Source of the DNA: Saprospiraceae bacterium
GTDB taxonomy: Bacteria > Bacteroidota > Bacteroidia > Chitinophagales > Saprospiraceae
Assembly (NCBI GenBank): GCA_013361075.1
Contig: JABWAJ010000121.1
Span: forward strand, 1 to 11,579
Direction: 5' to 3'
Length of the DNA stretch: 11,579 nt
Shown here: piece after piece, positions 1 to 7,566 of the stretch
How positions within the stretch are numbered: the stretch's first letter is position 1
Layout of the letters: each line of letters begins with the position of its first letter
The notes under the pieces: model-generated
Told to the model about the DNA's origin: nothing
Databases searched by the model: none
What the model saw: only the letters and a program-made list of their open reading frames with translations
Made by a program: the position numbers and the translations under genes

Positions 1-638
1 GCATCCAGGTTGCCGAGGCGAAGTTCCTTCGCCAACCCGAGTTTGATGCGGGCAACTGCATCGGTGATCTTGCGCGTCACAAACTCAAGTCCGCGACGCG
101 GCGATTCGTGATTGAACAGAATCCCCGACACGGCAAACATGTCATAGCTTTCGCGGTAGTTCACGGTGATGAAATGTCCGTACACTTTCGCAACACCGTA
201 CGGACTGCGGGGGTAGAACGGCGTCTTTTCAGTCTGTGGAATTTCCAGAACCTTGCCGAACATCTCACTGCTGCTTGCCTGATAGAACTTGATCTTCCGG
301 TTCATCAAGCGGATTGCTTCGAGCATCTTTGTAACGCCGAGAGCCGTGAACTCTCCGGTGAGTGCGGGCTGAATCCAGGATGTCGGCACGAACGACTGTG
401 CAGCCAGATTGTAGATCTCATCGGGCTGCGCCTCTTCGATCAGATCAATCAGTGAAAGCTGGTCAAGCAAATCAGCCTGTGCAATCTTGATTTTGGTACG
501 AAGATGTTCGATTCGCTCGAAGTTCTCTGTACTTGCACGACGGACCATTCCCGTCACCTGATATCCCTTTGCGAGAAGCAGTTCCGCCAGATAGGAACCA
601 TCCTGACCGGTAACTCCGGTAATGAGGGCTTTTTTCAT
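1..638 (-). CDS. gmd: GDP-mannose 4,6-dehydratase, N-terminal 212 codons (3' end beyond window)
   Basis: This enzyme converts GDP-mannose to GDP-4-dehydro-6-deoxy-mannose in the cytoplasm, the first step towards GDP-fucose and related deoxysugars for surface glycans. Translating the minus strand from ATG at 638 gives MKKALITGVTGQDGSYLAEL, the classic family N-terminus with the NADP-binding Rossmann glycine motif (G8, G11, G14). The family hallmarks follow in order: NLAAQSFV near 77-84, the SSSE active-site segment at 122-125, the catalytic YxxxK pair Y147/K151 in SPYGVAK, and NHESPRRG at 176-183. Full-length members are about 340-370 residues, so roughly 60% is visible. The frame stays open upstream to 1034, joining a sigma-factor-like sequence without a stop. 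The start at 638 is chosen because family homology begins exactly there. GC is mid-50s percent in sample lines against about 40% just upstream, so the segment may not belong to the neighbouring genome. Identity is very secure; residence in this locus is not. Confidence 0.93.
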   Translation of the reverse strand, partial: MKKALITGVTGQDGSYLAELLLAKGYQVTGMVRRASTENFERIEHLRTKIKIAQADLLDQLSLIDLIEEAQPDEIYNLAAQSFVPTSWIQPALTGEFTALGVTKMLEAIRLMNRKIKFYQASSSEMFGKVLEIPQTEKTPFYPRSPYGVAKVYGHFITVNYRESYDMFAVSGILFNHESPRRGLEFVTRKITDAVARIKLGLAKELRLGNLD

Positions 639-660
639 CACTTCTCTGCATTCCCGGCGT
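630..660. other. Chimeric junction between sigma-factor and dehydratase sequence
   Basis: Minus-strand sigma-like coding sequence ends and the dehydratase N-terminus begins at about 638, in the same frame (1034 minus 638 is 396, i.e. 132 codons, with no stop when translated). Base composition changes here too: lines just above 660 are about 40% G+C, while sampled lines below 600 range from about 43 to 60%, mostly mid-50s. No inverted repeat, target duplication or transposase remnant is visible. This fits a join made by assembly or by recombination at a short homology such as the ATGAAAAA start context. The exact breakpoint cannot be fixed from sequence alone. Confidence 0.6.
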
Positions 661-1034
661 TCAAAATATTGCTCTAAATCTTCACTCGCCAGTTTTCCGG
701 CATAATTATCAGGGTCATCGTCCTGGATTCGATTACCTTTAATCTTTAGGGCAGCATACCGGGTGGATTTGGTCAAATAAGTTTTAAAAGACGCCTTTTG
801 CAAAAAATCTTCCGGTGCGCTACTGCGAATTCGCCTGTCTATGCCAACCACAGCAATAGAGTAGGCTTCTCTGGCTTCGTCAGGGCTACAGTTACAGGTT
901 TTTACAGTGGTGTTCAGGACATATGCTCCCCAACTGCGGGTGATTTCCTTCCATGCGCTCTCCCGATACGCCCCTCCTGTCCGGATGGCGGCCATTAATT
1001 CTGCTTCGTCTGGAACTGGTGGTTGGTTTTTCAT
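639..1034 (-). CDS. N-terminal part of a sigma-70 family (ECF-like) RNA polymerase sigma factor, truncated
   Basis: From ATG at 1034 the minus strand encodes 132 residues starting MKNQPPVPDEAELMAAIRTG. The pattern resembles region 2 of Bacteroidota ECF-like sigma factors: an acidic N-terminus, an AIRTGG..RESAWKEI helix near 16-31, a segment with DEAREAYSIAVVGIDRRIRS (52-71) where core RNA polymerase binding is expected, and a basic helix with YLTKSTRYAALKIKGN (86-101) in the -10 recognition position. Sigma factors direct core RNA polymerase to promoters. The sequence then reads EQYFERRECREV (119-130), the usual lead-in to region 4, but instead of the helix-turn-helix it runs in frame into GDP-mannose 4,6-dehydratase. 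The -35-binding region 4 is therefore absent. It faces the TPR-CHAT gene across 159 bp, which would suit a regulatory pairing, but that is inference. The family call rests on pattern recognition of a divergent sequence. A second ATG at 1038 is in another frame. Confidence 0.6.
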
Positions 1035-1193
1035 ACATTAGAGTAGAAAAAGATAAAACAGGCATCCAGTGCTAAGCCTGATTTTTTCATCTTGCTTGTA
1101 AAAATAGAAATCTTTTGACAATGAGGCTATAAGGAAGATCCGTGGCTCCATTTTTTTACTGCGGGTATCTGTTCACCACAAAAAGAAGTTCTT
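1035..1193. promoter_or_regulatory. Divergent intergenic region between sigma-like gene and TPR-CHAT gene
   Basis: These 159 bp must hold the start signals for both divergent genes. I see no perfect Bacteroidota -7 element (TAnnTTTG) on either strand. On the minus strand TATCTTTT (about 1047-1054) is one base off the consensus, and on the plus strand ATCTTTTG near 1111-1118 is two bases off. The region also holds a short hairpin (listed separately). The plus-strand leader just before the TPR-CHAT start is A-rich (aaaaagaagttctt), with no convincing Shine-Dalgarno, as is usual in this phylum. Confidence 0.4.
1059..1087. repeat. Short hairpin followed by T-run in divergent intergenic region
   Basis: CAGGC (1059-1063) is complementary to GCCTG (1076-1080), with a 12-base loop, and is followed by ATTTTTT on the plus strand. 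On the minus strand the same stem is followed by TTTTATCTTTTT. It looks like a small bidirectional terminator or a leader hairpin. It lies between two divergent starts, where no gene end needs termination. The stem is only 5 bp, so it may be fortuitous. Confidence 0.3.
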
Positions 1194-4100
1194 ATGAAAA
1201 AACTGATTTCATTTTTGGTATGGATGCTTATCTCTATTTCCCTTGTCGGGCAATCGGTTGATTCTCTGAGTGCTATCCGGCAAGTGGATAGCCTGGTCGC
1301 TCTGGCTCGTAAGTACATCACTAACGGAAACTTTGATGAAGCACTAAAAATTGTAGAATCGGCAAAAGCAAAAGCTGAGTTCTCTATTGGTGAAAAAAGC
1401 GTCGAATACGGTACCTGTGCCTCTTTTTTGGGAACCATATTTTTTCAAAAAAGAGACTTTGCTAAGGCTGAATCCTGGTACTTAAAATGCATAGAAGTGA
1501 GAGAAAAAGTATTGGGTCGTGAGCACTTGCACTATGCTGCCTCTTTGCATAATCTTGGCAATCTGTACCTTGAATCAAATCAGTTTGAAAAAGCATTATT
1601 GTTCCTGACGGAAGGAAAAGAAATACGTGAAAAAATCATTGGAAAAGTATACCCCGAGTATGTCCAAAGCATAAATGGCCTGGCCGATTTGTATTACCGA
1701 TCGGGGCAGTACGAAAAATCAGCTTCTTTTTATTCGGAATCCAGAGCCATCAACGAAAAAACACATGGAAAAAACCATTCGGCATATCTTTTTACGGCAA
1801 ATGCATTGGCCAATATTTATGTAAAAACAGGAGATTATGAAAAAGCAGAGGTTGCCTTCATGGAAATCAAAGGTGTTTTAGAAAACAACCAGGGAAAGTC
1901 CGGCAAGGATTATGCGGCGTGTCTGAATAACCTTTCCAATTTGTATGAGGCAATGGGACGGTATGAAGAAGCCATGAATCTGCTGATCGAAGCTATAGAA
2001 ATTTGGGCCAGTCAGGTTGGAAGAATGCATGAAAATTACGGACAAAGCATCAATAACCTTGCTAATATTTATCATAAATTATGCTATTTTGAAAAGGCCG
2101 AAAAATTACACCTTGAAGCAAAAGACCTTTATCTGAATAAATTTGGAGAGTCGCATCCGCTTTATGCAAGGAGCCTTATCAATCTTGCTACTTTGTACAC
2201 CAATCTTGGGCGCTTTGAAGAAGCTGAGCCGCTATGCACCACGGGGCTTGCGATTTGGGGCAAGGTGTATAATAAGCAGCACCCCGACTACATAAAAGGC
2301 CTCATCAATCTTGGGAATTTGTATTTTATATTGCTTCAATACAACAAAGCTGAATTGATTTTTAATGAAGCAAAAAGTATTCTTGAAAAAATGGAAGGCC
2401 CGAGCCCTGTAGAAGCTCCTGCGCTCTTAAGAGGGCTTGCTGCGGTTTATCTAAGGACAGCAAGGCCGGAACTTGCCGAACAATTGTTTATAGAATCCAA
2501 TCGGATTAAGGAGGAAAATTTAGGCAAAGAACATCCTCAATACGCTGAGGGGATTGACAATCTTGCGGTGCTCTATACGGAATCAAAAGATTATGACAAA
2601 GCTGAAAAGCTCCATCTTGAAGCAAAAGAAATTCGGGAGAAGAGACTGGGAAAACACCATCCCGATTATGCCACCAGTTTGAATAACCTTGGCGTTCTGT
2701 ATATGAACAAGGGCGAATACCACAAAGCAGCGGCATTGTTTCATGAAGCTAAAAACATTGTCGAAAACGCGCTGGGAGTTTTGCATCCGGACTACGCAAA
2801 AAAGCTGGAAAATCTTGCGCAACTGTACATCCGTTCAGGCGAATATGATCAGGCAGAACCCATCCTTATGGCGTTTGAAAAATGCAGAAAAGCTTATCTT
2901 CAGAAAAGTGCCACTTACCTGACCGTACAGGAAATTCAGAATTTGAGCAATGACATCCAGGAAGAAACCAGCCGCTTTTTTGCATTCACTCAATTGGTTC
3001 AGTCTCCTGACCTGATTATGGCTGCCTGGGACATCGCTCTTTATCATAAAGGCGCTTTGCTTGAAAATGCTCTTGCCTTGAAAAATGCAGTTGTGCATAG
3101 TGCTGACAGTGTGATTCAGGAAAAGTATGAAAATTGGTGCAGTTATCAACGCCTGCTGGCTAAAGAAGAAAGCAAACCCTTTGACGAACAAAAAGATGTT
3201 CCAATGCTAAAAGAAAAAGTGAACCTGGTTGAAAAGGAATTGATGCGGGCAGTTCCGGGGTTTGCGGCAACTCTGGGGCAAATAACGTGGAAAGAAGTCC
3301 AACAATGCCTTCGGGATGGAGAGGCGGCAGTCGAATTTCTTTCTTATCAAACGATAGCGTCTGATAGTATCATGTATGCGGCAATGGTGCTACGGCCTAA
3401 TGATCCATATCCGGTTTTTGTGCCTTTATGTGAAGAAAAACAATTGGTCAGACTTGTACAACGATCCGGCAGAAAAACTGCGGAGTACTATTGGGCCATG
3501 TACCAGGCCGATCAGGCAGGGGAACCATCTCTGCGCGAATTAATTTGGGCCCCCATTGAGCATCTGCTCCCGGCTGGGGGTACTGTTTATTATAGTCCTT
3601 CCGGCCTCTTGCACCGACTTAACCCAGGAGCCATTCAACTGAAAAAGAACCTTTCACTGCTTAAAAACCTCAAATTGGTTCGCCTCGGATCTACGCGGCA
3701 GTTGTGCATGCCCCGGGAAAACAAATTGGGCAATAACCGGAGTGTTCTTTTTGGTGGTATCCGTTTTGAAGCCGATAGCTTGTTTCTGACCCAAGCTCCT
3801 CGGGAAAGTAGCCAGCCTTCGGGCAACTATCGCGGACTTTTTACGCATACGGATAGCCTTTTGCGTGGCGGCAGTTGGCAATTCCTGCCGTTTACCCAGC
3901 AGGAAGTGAATTCGATCGGGCAAAAATTGAGGCAACGAGGCTTTGAAACCACGATCTATTCCGGTATTGCTGCAACAGAGGAAACTTTCCGGGAATTGGG
4001 AACAAGGGGCCGTCCTTCGCCAAAAATCATCCACTTAGCAACACATGGCTATTTTTTTCCTGATGTCAAAACGACGAAAGCCCCACAAATGGAAGAAGCA

Positions 4101-4541
4101 ACGGTTTTCAAAATCAGTGATCACCCCTTGATCCGGTCAGGACTTATTTTAGCCGGGGGGAATTATGCCTGGCAGACAGGCCGGCCAGTGAAGGAAAACA
4201 GGGAAGATGGCATTTTGACCGCTTATGAAATCAGTCAGATGAATCTATCTGATACTGAATTGGTTGTGCTTTCTGCCTGCGAAACGGGTTTGGGGGATGT
4301 CACAGGCAATGAAGGCGTCTTCGGCTTGCAACGGGCCTTTAAACTTGCCGGAGTACGCTACCTCATTATGAGCCTCTGGAAAGTTGATGACCGGACGACC
4401 ATGCAACTGATGACCAGATTTTATGAGAACTGGCTGCAAAAAAAAATGGACATTCCTACTGCTTTTCGCACAGCGCAGCTTGAACTACAGGCTAAAGAAC
4501 CAAACCCTTATTTCTGGGCGGGGTTTGTATTGATGGAATAG
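1194..4541 (+). CDS. Exported TPR-repeat protein with C-terminal CHAT (caspase-like) protease domain
   Basis: The 1115-residue product is a probable cysteine protease of the CHAT family (clan CD, related to caspases, separase and HetF) presented on a long TPR superhelix. Residues 1-20 (MKKLISFLVWMLISISLVGQ) form a signal peptide, so it should act in the periplasm or outside the cell rather than in the cytoplasm. Residues about 25-70 hold a degenerate TPR. Then come 12 units of exactly 42 residues in kinesin-light-chain style, with anchors such as HYAASLHNLGNLY, DYAACLNNLSNLY and DYATSLNNLGVLY at 71, 113 and so on to 533. A helical linker (about 575-695) leads to the ITWKEVQQCL segment (W699) and the CHAT core, with YYSPSGLLHRL near 799-809, catalytic His951 in HLATHGYF and catalytic Cys1029 in LSACETGLG. 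It ends in the family-typical NPYFWAGFVLME. Substrate is unknown; TPRs in such proteins usually bind a partner. A strong terminator follows, so it is probably monocistronic. Confidence 0.93.
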   Translation: MKKLISFLVWMLISISLVGQSVDSLSAIRQVDSLVALARKYITNGNFDEALKIVESAKAKAEFSIGEKSVEYGTCASFLGTIFFQKRDFAKAESWYLKCIEVREKVLGREHLHYAASLHNLGNLYLESNQFEKALLFLTEGKEIREKIIGKVYPEYVQSINGLADLYYRSGQYEKSASFYSESRAINEKTHGKNHSAYLFTANALANIYVKTGDYEKAEVAFMEIKGVLENNQGKSGKDYAACLNNLSNLYEAMGRYEEAMNLLIEAIEIWASQVGRMHENYGQSINNLANIYHKLCYFEKAEKLHLEAKDLYLNKFGESHPLYARSLINLATLYTNLGRFEEAEPLCTTGLAIWGKVYNKQHPDYIKGLINLGNLYFILLQYNKAELIFNEAKSILEKMEGPSPVEAPALLRGLAAVYLRTARPELAEQLFIESNRIKEENLGKEHPQYAEGIDNLAVLYTESKDYDKAEKLHLEAKEIREKRLGKHHPDYATSLNNLGVLYMNKGEYHKAAALFHEAKNIVENALGVLHPDYAKKLENLAQLYIRSGEYDQAEPILMAFEKCRKAYLQKSATYLTVQEIQNLSNDIQEETSRFFAFTQLVQSPDLIMAAWDIALYHKGALLENALALKNAVVHSADSVIQEKYENWCSYQRLLAKEESKPFDEQKDVPMLKEKVNLVEKELMRAVPGFAATLGQITWKEVQQCLRDGEAAVEFLSYQTIASDSIMYAAMVLRPNDPYPVFVPLCEEKQLVRLVQRSGRKTAEYYWAMYQADQAGEPSLRELIWAPIEHLLPAGGTVYYSPSGLLHRLNPGAIQLKKNLSLLKNLKLVRLGSTRQLCMPRENKLGNNRSVLFGGIRFEADSLFLTQAPRESSQPSGNYRGLFTHTDSLLRGGSWQFLPFTQQEVNSIGQKLRQRGFETTIYSGIAATEETFRELGTRGRPSPKIIHLATHGYFFPDVKTTKAPQMEEATVFKISDHPLIRSGLILAGGNYAWQTGRPVKENREDGILTAYEISQMNLSDTELVVLSACETGLGDVTGNEGVFGLQRAFKLAGVRYLIMSLWKVDDRTTMQLMTRFYENWLQKKMDIPTAFRTAQLELQAKEPNPYFWAGFVLME

Positions 4542-4561
4542 GAACAATGTTTCAGAAATTT

Positions 4562-4592
4562 AAAGGGTTTCTCTCCGGAGAGGCCCTTTTTT
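4562..4592 (+). terminator. Rho-independent terminator of the TPR-CHAT gene
   Basis: The outer stem AAAGGG (4562-4567) pairs with CCCTTT (4584-4589), the inner arms CTCT and AGAG flank a CCGG tip, and a T-run extends to 4592. It lies 20 bp after the TAG stop. This is the clearest terminator in the window and separates the TPR-CHAT gene from the downstream genes. Confidence 0.85.
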
Positions 4593-4689
4593 ATTTGTGC
4601 CCGAATTTTTCTGATTTTTTTCATTTTTTTTTTTGGTTTTCAAGGATGCCTTTTTTTTATCGGTACACTCCATCTTCATAAACCGGTAC

Positions 4690-4709
4690 AGGGAGTTTAC
4701 TCCTTTTTT
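4690..4709 (+). terminator. Small hairpin plus T-run in leader of the barrel remnant
   Basis: AGGGAG (4690-4695) pairs with CTCCTT (4700-4705, one G-T pair) across a TTTA loop and is followed by further Ts to 4709. It lies about 53 bp before the next ATG. It could be a second terminator or an attenuator-like leader hairpin. The stem is short. The preceding stretch (4593-4680) is mostly T-rich sequence, including an 11-T run around 4624-4634, with no recognisable gene. Confidence 0.35.
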
Positions 4710-4762
4710 GCCATCAACGAAAATGCATCTTGTTTTTTCATCAAATCAAAAACTTAAAGACC

Positions 4763-5050
4763 ATGAAAAAGTTAGCAAATGTTTTTGGCTTGTGCATCAT
4801 TCTGGTGAATGCGCTGTGCGGACAAACAGAAAAAGGGAAACTTTTACTTGGGGCCTCTACGGCGGTTAATGGCGGGTTAGAAAGCTTGCTGGTCCCTAAC
4901 ATTCGCGGCGGCGGAGCGGGCATTAGTTTTTCTACCCTGAAAGGGGAAGACGATGAAGACGGCAGTGCAAAATCAACGAATATCGGCTTTTCGCCAATAA
5001 TTGGCTACACAGTAACAAATAATCTGCTTCTGGGTATTGTTGGTTTTTGA
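4763..5050 (+). pseudogene. Truncated outer-membrane beta-barrel protein (N-terminal remnant, 95 aa)
   Basis: From ATG at 4763 the product begins with a signal peptide (MKKLANVFGLCIILVNALCG, then QTEKGK). Alternating, glycine-rich segments follow, such as KLLLGASTAV, GGGAGISFSTL and NIGFSPIIGYTVTNNLLLGIVGF, typical of the first strands of the small porin-like barrels (about 160-220 residues) common in Bacteroidota. The frame stops at TGA (5048-5050) just as a strand ends, about halfway through the usual length. A one-base shift in the T-run before the stop would add only about a dozen residues that do not look like strands. The rest of the gene seems deleted rather than frameshifted. The start at 4763 is preferred over the in-frame ATG at 4730 because the signal peptide starts there and an AAAGACC context precedes it. 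Function unknown; it might still make a small exported peptide. Confidence 0.6.
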
Positions 5051-5140
5051 AATAATTGCGCCTCCAGGGGGCCAAGCTGATTGATTCTGCCTGTTCAAAC
5101 TGCGAATAGGATTATTCATCTAAAGAAAAACGGATAAACC

Positions 5141-7507
5141 ATGAGAAATGCAATCCTTATTGCACTGGCATTCCTATGCACATTAAAAAGCACACTTAAT
5201 GCCCAAAGCGTCACCTGTACCTTCGGCATTAGTGGAACTGACCACAGTGAAGGGCACAAAGTACTACAACTCAGCAATGGGAATTTTGCTGTCGGTGGTT
5301 TCATCAACCGGCAAGCATGCCTCCTCGTTGTAGATGCCCAATGCAACATCATCCACCAGCGCATTTTCAACGATTTGATTCCCGGGCAATCGAGAATTAC
5401 CGACCTGATTGAATCACATGAAAACCAATTGATTGTGGTGGGAGATCACTGCGCTGACTGCACAACGGAATACCTCCCCAATAAATCTTTCGTATTGCAA
5501 ACCGACCTGATGCTGCAGCCTGATCTGGTTACCGGCGTTAAATCCTATGGGCGTCTTGGGTGTTGCAACAACCTCCAAAATGGGATCAACAGCTTCCCGA
5601 GCATTGTACAGGGGAATGATGACAATTACCTGATGGTGAGCAATGTTGGTGTGGACGCAGGTCTGAACCCCCAGGACATTGGCGTGATGCGGTTGAATGA
5701 AAATTTGGATACCTTATGGACTAAAACCTTCCACAATGGTTTTTTTGAATCACCCACCGATGTTGAAGCTGTTGGGGATGGCTATGTACTGACTGTTCCA
5801 CGGGCGTTTAGCACCCCCTATCTGGCAAAAATCAACAACGAAGGGCAACTGGTATGGTCGAAGGTCATCAACCAGGGAGTGGACCTGTACGGCCTCGAAG
5901 CAACGCATGCCGGCAATATCTATACGGCAGGGTCTTTGTTGCCCGCAGACAACCTGCAAACGGAAGTATCGGTCTGGAGCAGCGCAGGCGACCTTTTGAA
6001 CAGTTTGAATTATGGCGACCCCCTCCAGGACATAGGCCGGGATATCCAGCAAGCAGACAACGGCAGGCTGGTTTCGGTGTCAACATCGGTACAACCTAAC
6101 ATTTTTGGCACTTATGTTCAAAGCAGGGTTCATGTAATTGATCCTTCCATACTAAATGTGTTAAACACCAGCACCGTTCCCAATCCCAATATCCTGACCA
6201 ATGTTGTGGCGCAAAGCCTTACACTATCCAATTGTGATGGATCAAATTATGCCATTACCGGGTTTCAGCAAACGGTTGGCTCCACGAGGGTTCTTTTCAT
6301 TCACATCCACAACGAAGAAACGGAACCTTTCGAAATTGAAGCAGGCAGTATGGAACTTTGTCCGGGTGAAAGCACCCAGTTGACGGCAATGGATGCCGAC
6401 ACCTATCTCTGGTCAACCGGAGAAACAACCCAAAGTATTGTGGCGAGTGCTCCCGGAACCTATAGTATTGCGGCGCAGTTGGGATGCCATCCAGCTATTG
6501 CTCAAATTACCATTACCGGGTTGAACTTACCATCCGCCAATTTTTCCACGACCATTAACGGTACTTCCGTTCAATTTAGCAACAATTCCTCATTTGGAGA
6601 ATCTTTCCAATGGGATTTTGGAGATGGCATGACCGGTACTACCGATGCTCCAGCGCACCAATACGCTGCAGGTGGGAATTACGAGGTTACACTTGTTGCC
6701 TCCAATGCTTGTGGAACGGATACTACGCGGCAAACGATCGCAATCGTATTGCCTCCGGTAGCAGGCTGGTCTCAAAGTGCGGATTCGGGTTGTGAAAACT
6801 GCAGTGGTTTTTCTGTTGAATTTACGGCAACCACAACAGGAAACGGATTGAGTTATGCATGGACCTTTGAAGGCGGTATCCCTGCTACATCAACAGCAGC
6901 AAATCCGGTTGTCAGGTACACTACCGCCGGCGTATATCCTGTGACGCTGGTTGTCAGCAACAGTGCAGGATCAGGCTCCCTCACGGTGATGGAAGCGGTG
7001 ACCGTCTCTCCGGCGGCTCAGGCAGATTTCGCGGCTGCTTTTGACGGATTCACGGCAGTATTTACCAACAATTCTATTCATGCAAATGACTTCCTTTGGA
7101 CTTTTGGCGACGGCAGCAGCAGCACAGACCCTTCGCCTGTTCATACCTATGCCAACCCCGGCAATTATACGGTTGTGCTGGTGGCCAAAAACGAATGCGG
7201 AATACCTTCCATGCAGATCGCTTACCTGAGCATTGTTGTAGGGCTGAATGACCCCGAAGAAGGAAAAAGCGCGCAAACCTTTGTGTCGCCTAACCCGGTC
7301 AGAAACAATCAATGGCTGACCTGGAGCGGCAATACTACACCTGAAATGAGGGCTTATTGGTACGACACAACCGGTAAATTACTGAATTTCCTATCCTTCA
7401 GCGATAGTTCGCCTTCTCTGCAGGCGCCCACCCATAGTGGTGCATACCTGCTCAAAATAATCCTGGACAATGGTGTACAGTACACCTGCAAGGTCATTGT
7501 TGAGTGA
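5141..7507 (+). CDS. T9SS-secreted protein with propeller-like N-terminus, Ig-like and PKD domains
   Basis: This 788-residue product is probably exported by Sec and then by the type IX secretion system to the cell surface or medium. Residues 1-22 are a signal peptide ending in LNA. Residues about 25-400 are repetitive beta-sheet sequence of the kind seen in uncharacterised Bacteroidota propellers, with recurring units such as DTLWTKTFHNG and GQLVWSKVINQG, and a CADC pair and a GCCNN motif suggesting disulphides. An Ig-like domain follows (about 400-460: MELCPGESTQL, YLWSTGETTQS). Three PKD-type domains come next: 464-537 (WDFGDG at 491), 540-624 (degenerate, YAWTFEGG) and 627-700 (WTFGDG at 653). 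The C-terminal sorting tail starts with SPNPVRNN (716) and runs to 788, with GAYLLKI near the end. No catalytic domain is recognisable; adhesion or a structural surface role is the best inference. The start is preceded by GGATAAACC, like neighbouring genes. Confidence 0.88.
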   Translation: MRNAILIALAFLCTLKSTLNAQSVTCTFGISGTDHSEGHKVLQLSNGNFAVGGFINRQACLLVVDAQCNIIHQRIFNDLIPGQSRITDLIESHENQLIVVGDHCADCTTEYLPNKSFVLQTDLMLQPDLVTGVKSYGRLGCCNNLQNGINSFPSIVQGNDDNYLMVSNVGVDAGLNPQDIGVMRLNENLDTLWTKTFHNGFFESPTDVEAVGDGYVLTVPRAFSTPYLAKINNEGQLVWSKVINQGVDLYGLEATHAGNIYTAGSLLPADNLQTEVSVWSSAGDLLNSLNYGDPLQDIGRDIQQADNGRLVSVSTSVQPNIFGTYVQSRVHVIDPSILNVLNTSTVPNPNILTNVVAQSLTLSNCDGSNYAITGFQQTVGSTRVLFIHIHNEETEPFEIEAGSMELCPGESTQLTAMDADTYLWSTGETTQSIVASAPGTYSIAAQLGCHPAIAQITITGLNLPSANFSTTINGTSVQFSNNSSFGESFQWDFGDGMTGTTDAPAHQYAAGGNYEVTLVASNACGTDTTRQTIAIVLPPVAGWSQSADSGCENCSGFSVEFTATTTGNGLSYAWTFEGGIPATSTAANPVVRYTTAGVYPVTLVVSNSAGSGSLTVMEAVTVSPAAQADFAAAFDGFTAVFTNNSIHANDFLWTFGDGSSSTDPSPVHTYANPGNYTVVLVAKNECGIPSMQIAYLSIVVGLNDPEEGKSAQTFVSPNPVRNNQWLTWSGNTTPEMRAYWYDTTGKLLNFLSFSDSSPSLQAPTHSGAYLLKIILDNGVQYTCKVIVE

Positions 7508-7566
7508 TTTTTGCTTTGGAGAAAGATTCCACTTCTTAATTGATTTTTTGTCTTAAAAAACAGATT

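Noticed and set aside
108..455. Plus-strand open frame of 115 codons
   Set aside because: It lies antisense within the unmistakable dehydratase coding sequence and has no family-like pattern or exported start.
798..998. Plus-strand open frame of 66 codons
   Set aside because: Antisense shadow of the sigma-like reading frame; no recognisable protein features.
1194..4541. Possible Craspase (type III-E CRISPR) TPR-CHAT component
   Set aside because: No CRISPR repeats, gRAMP/Cas7-11 gene or cas1/cas2 in the window, and the protein has a signal peptide, which argues against a cytoplasmic Cas partner.
5051..5140. Frameshifted continuation of the barrel remnant
   Set aside because: Reading through with one T removed gives only about a dozen residues without strand character before a stop, so a simple frameshift does not restore the gene.
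7508..7566. AT-rich inverted segment (T-run, GTCTT, A-run) as a terminator
   Set aside because: Pure A/T pairing with a tiny loop directly before the next start; it matches an A-rich leader better than a terminator.
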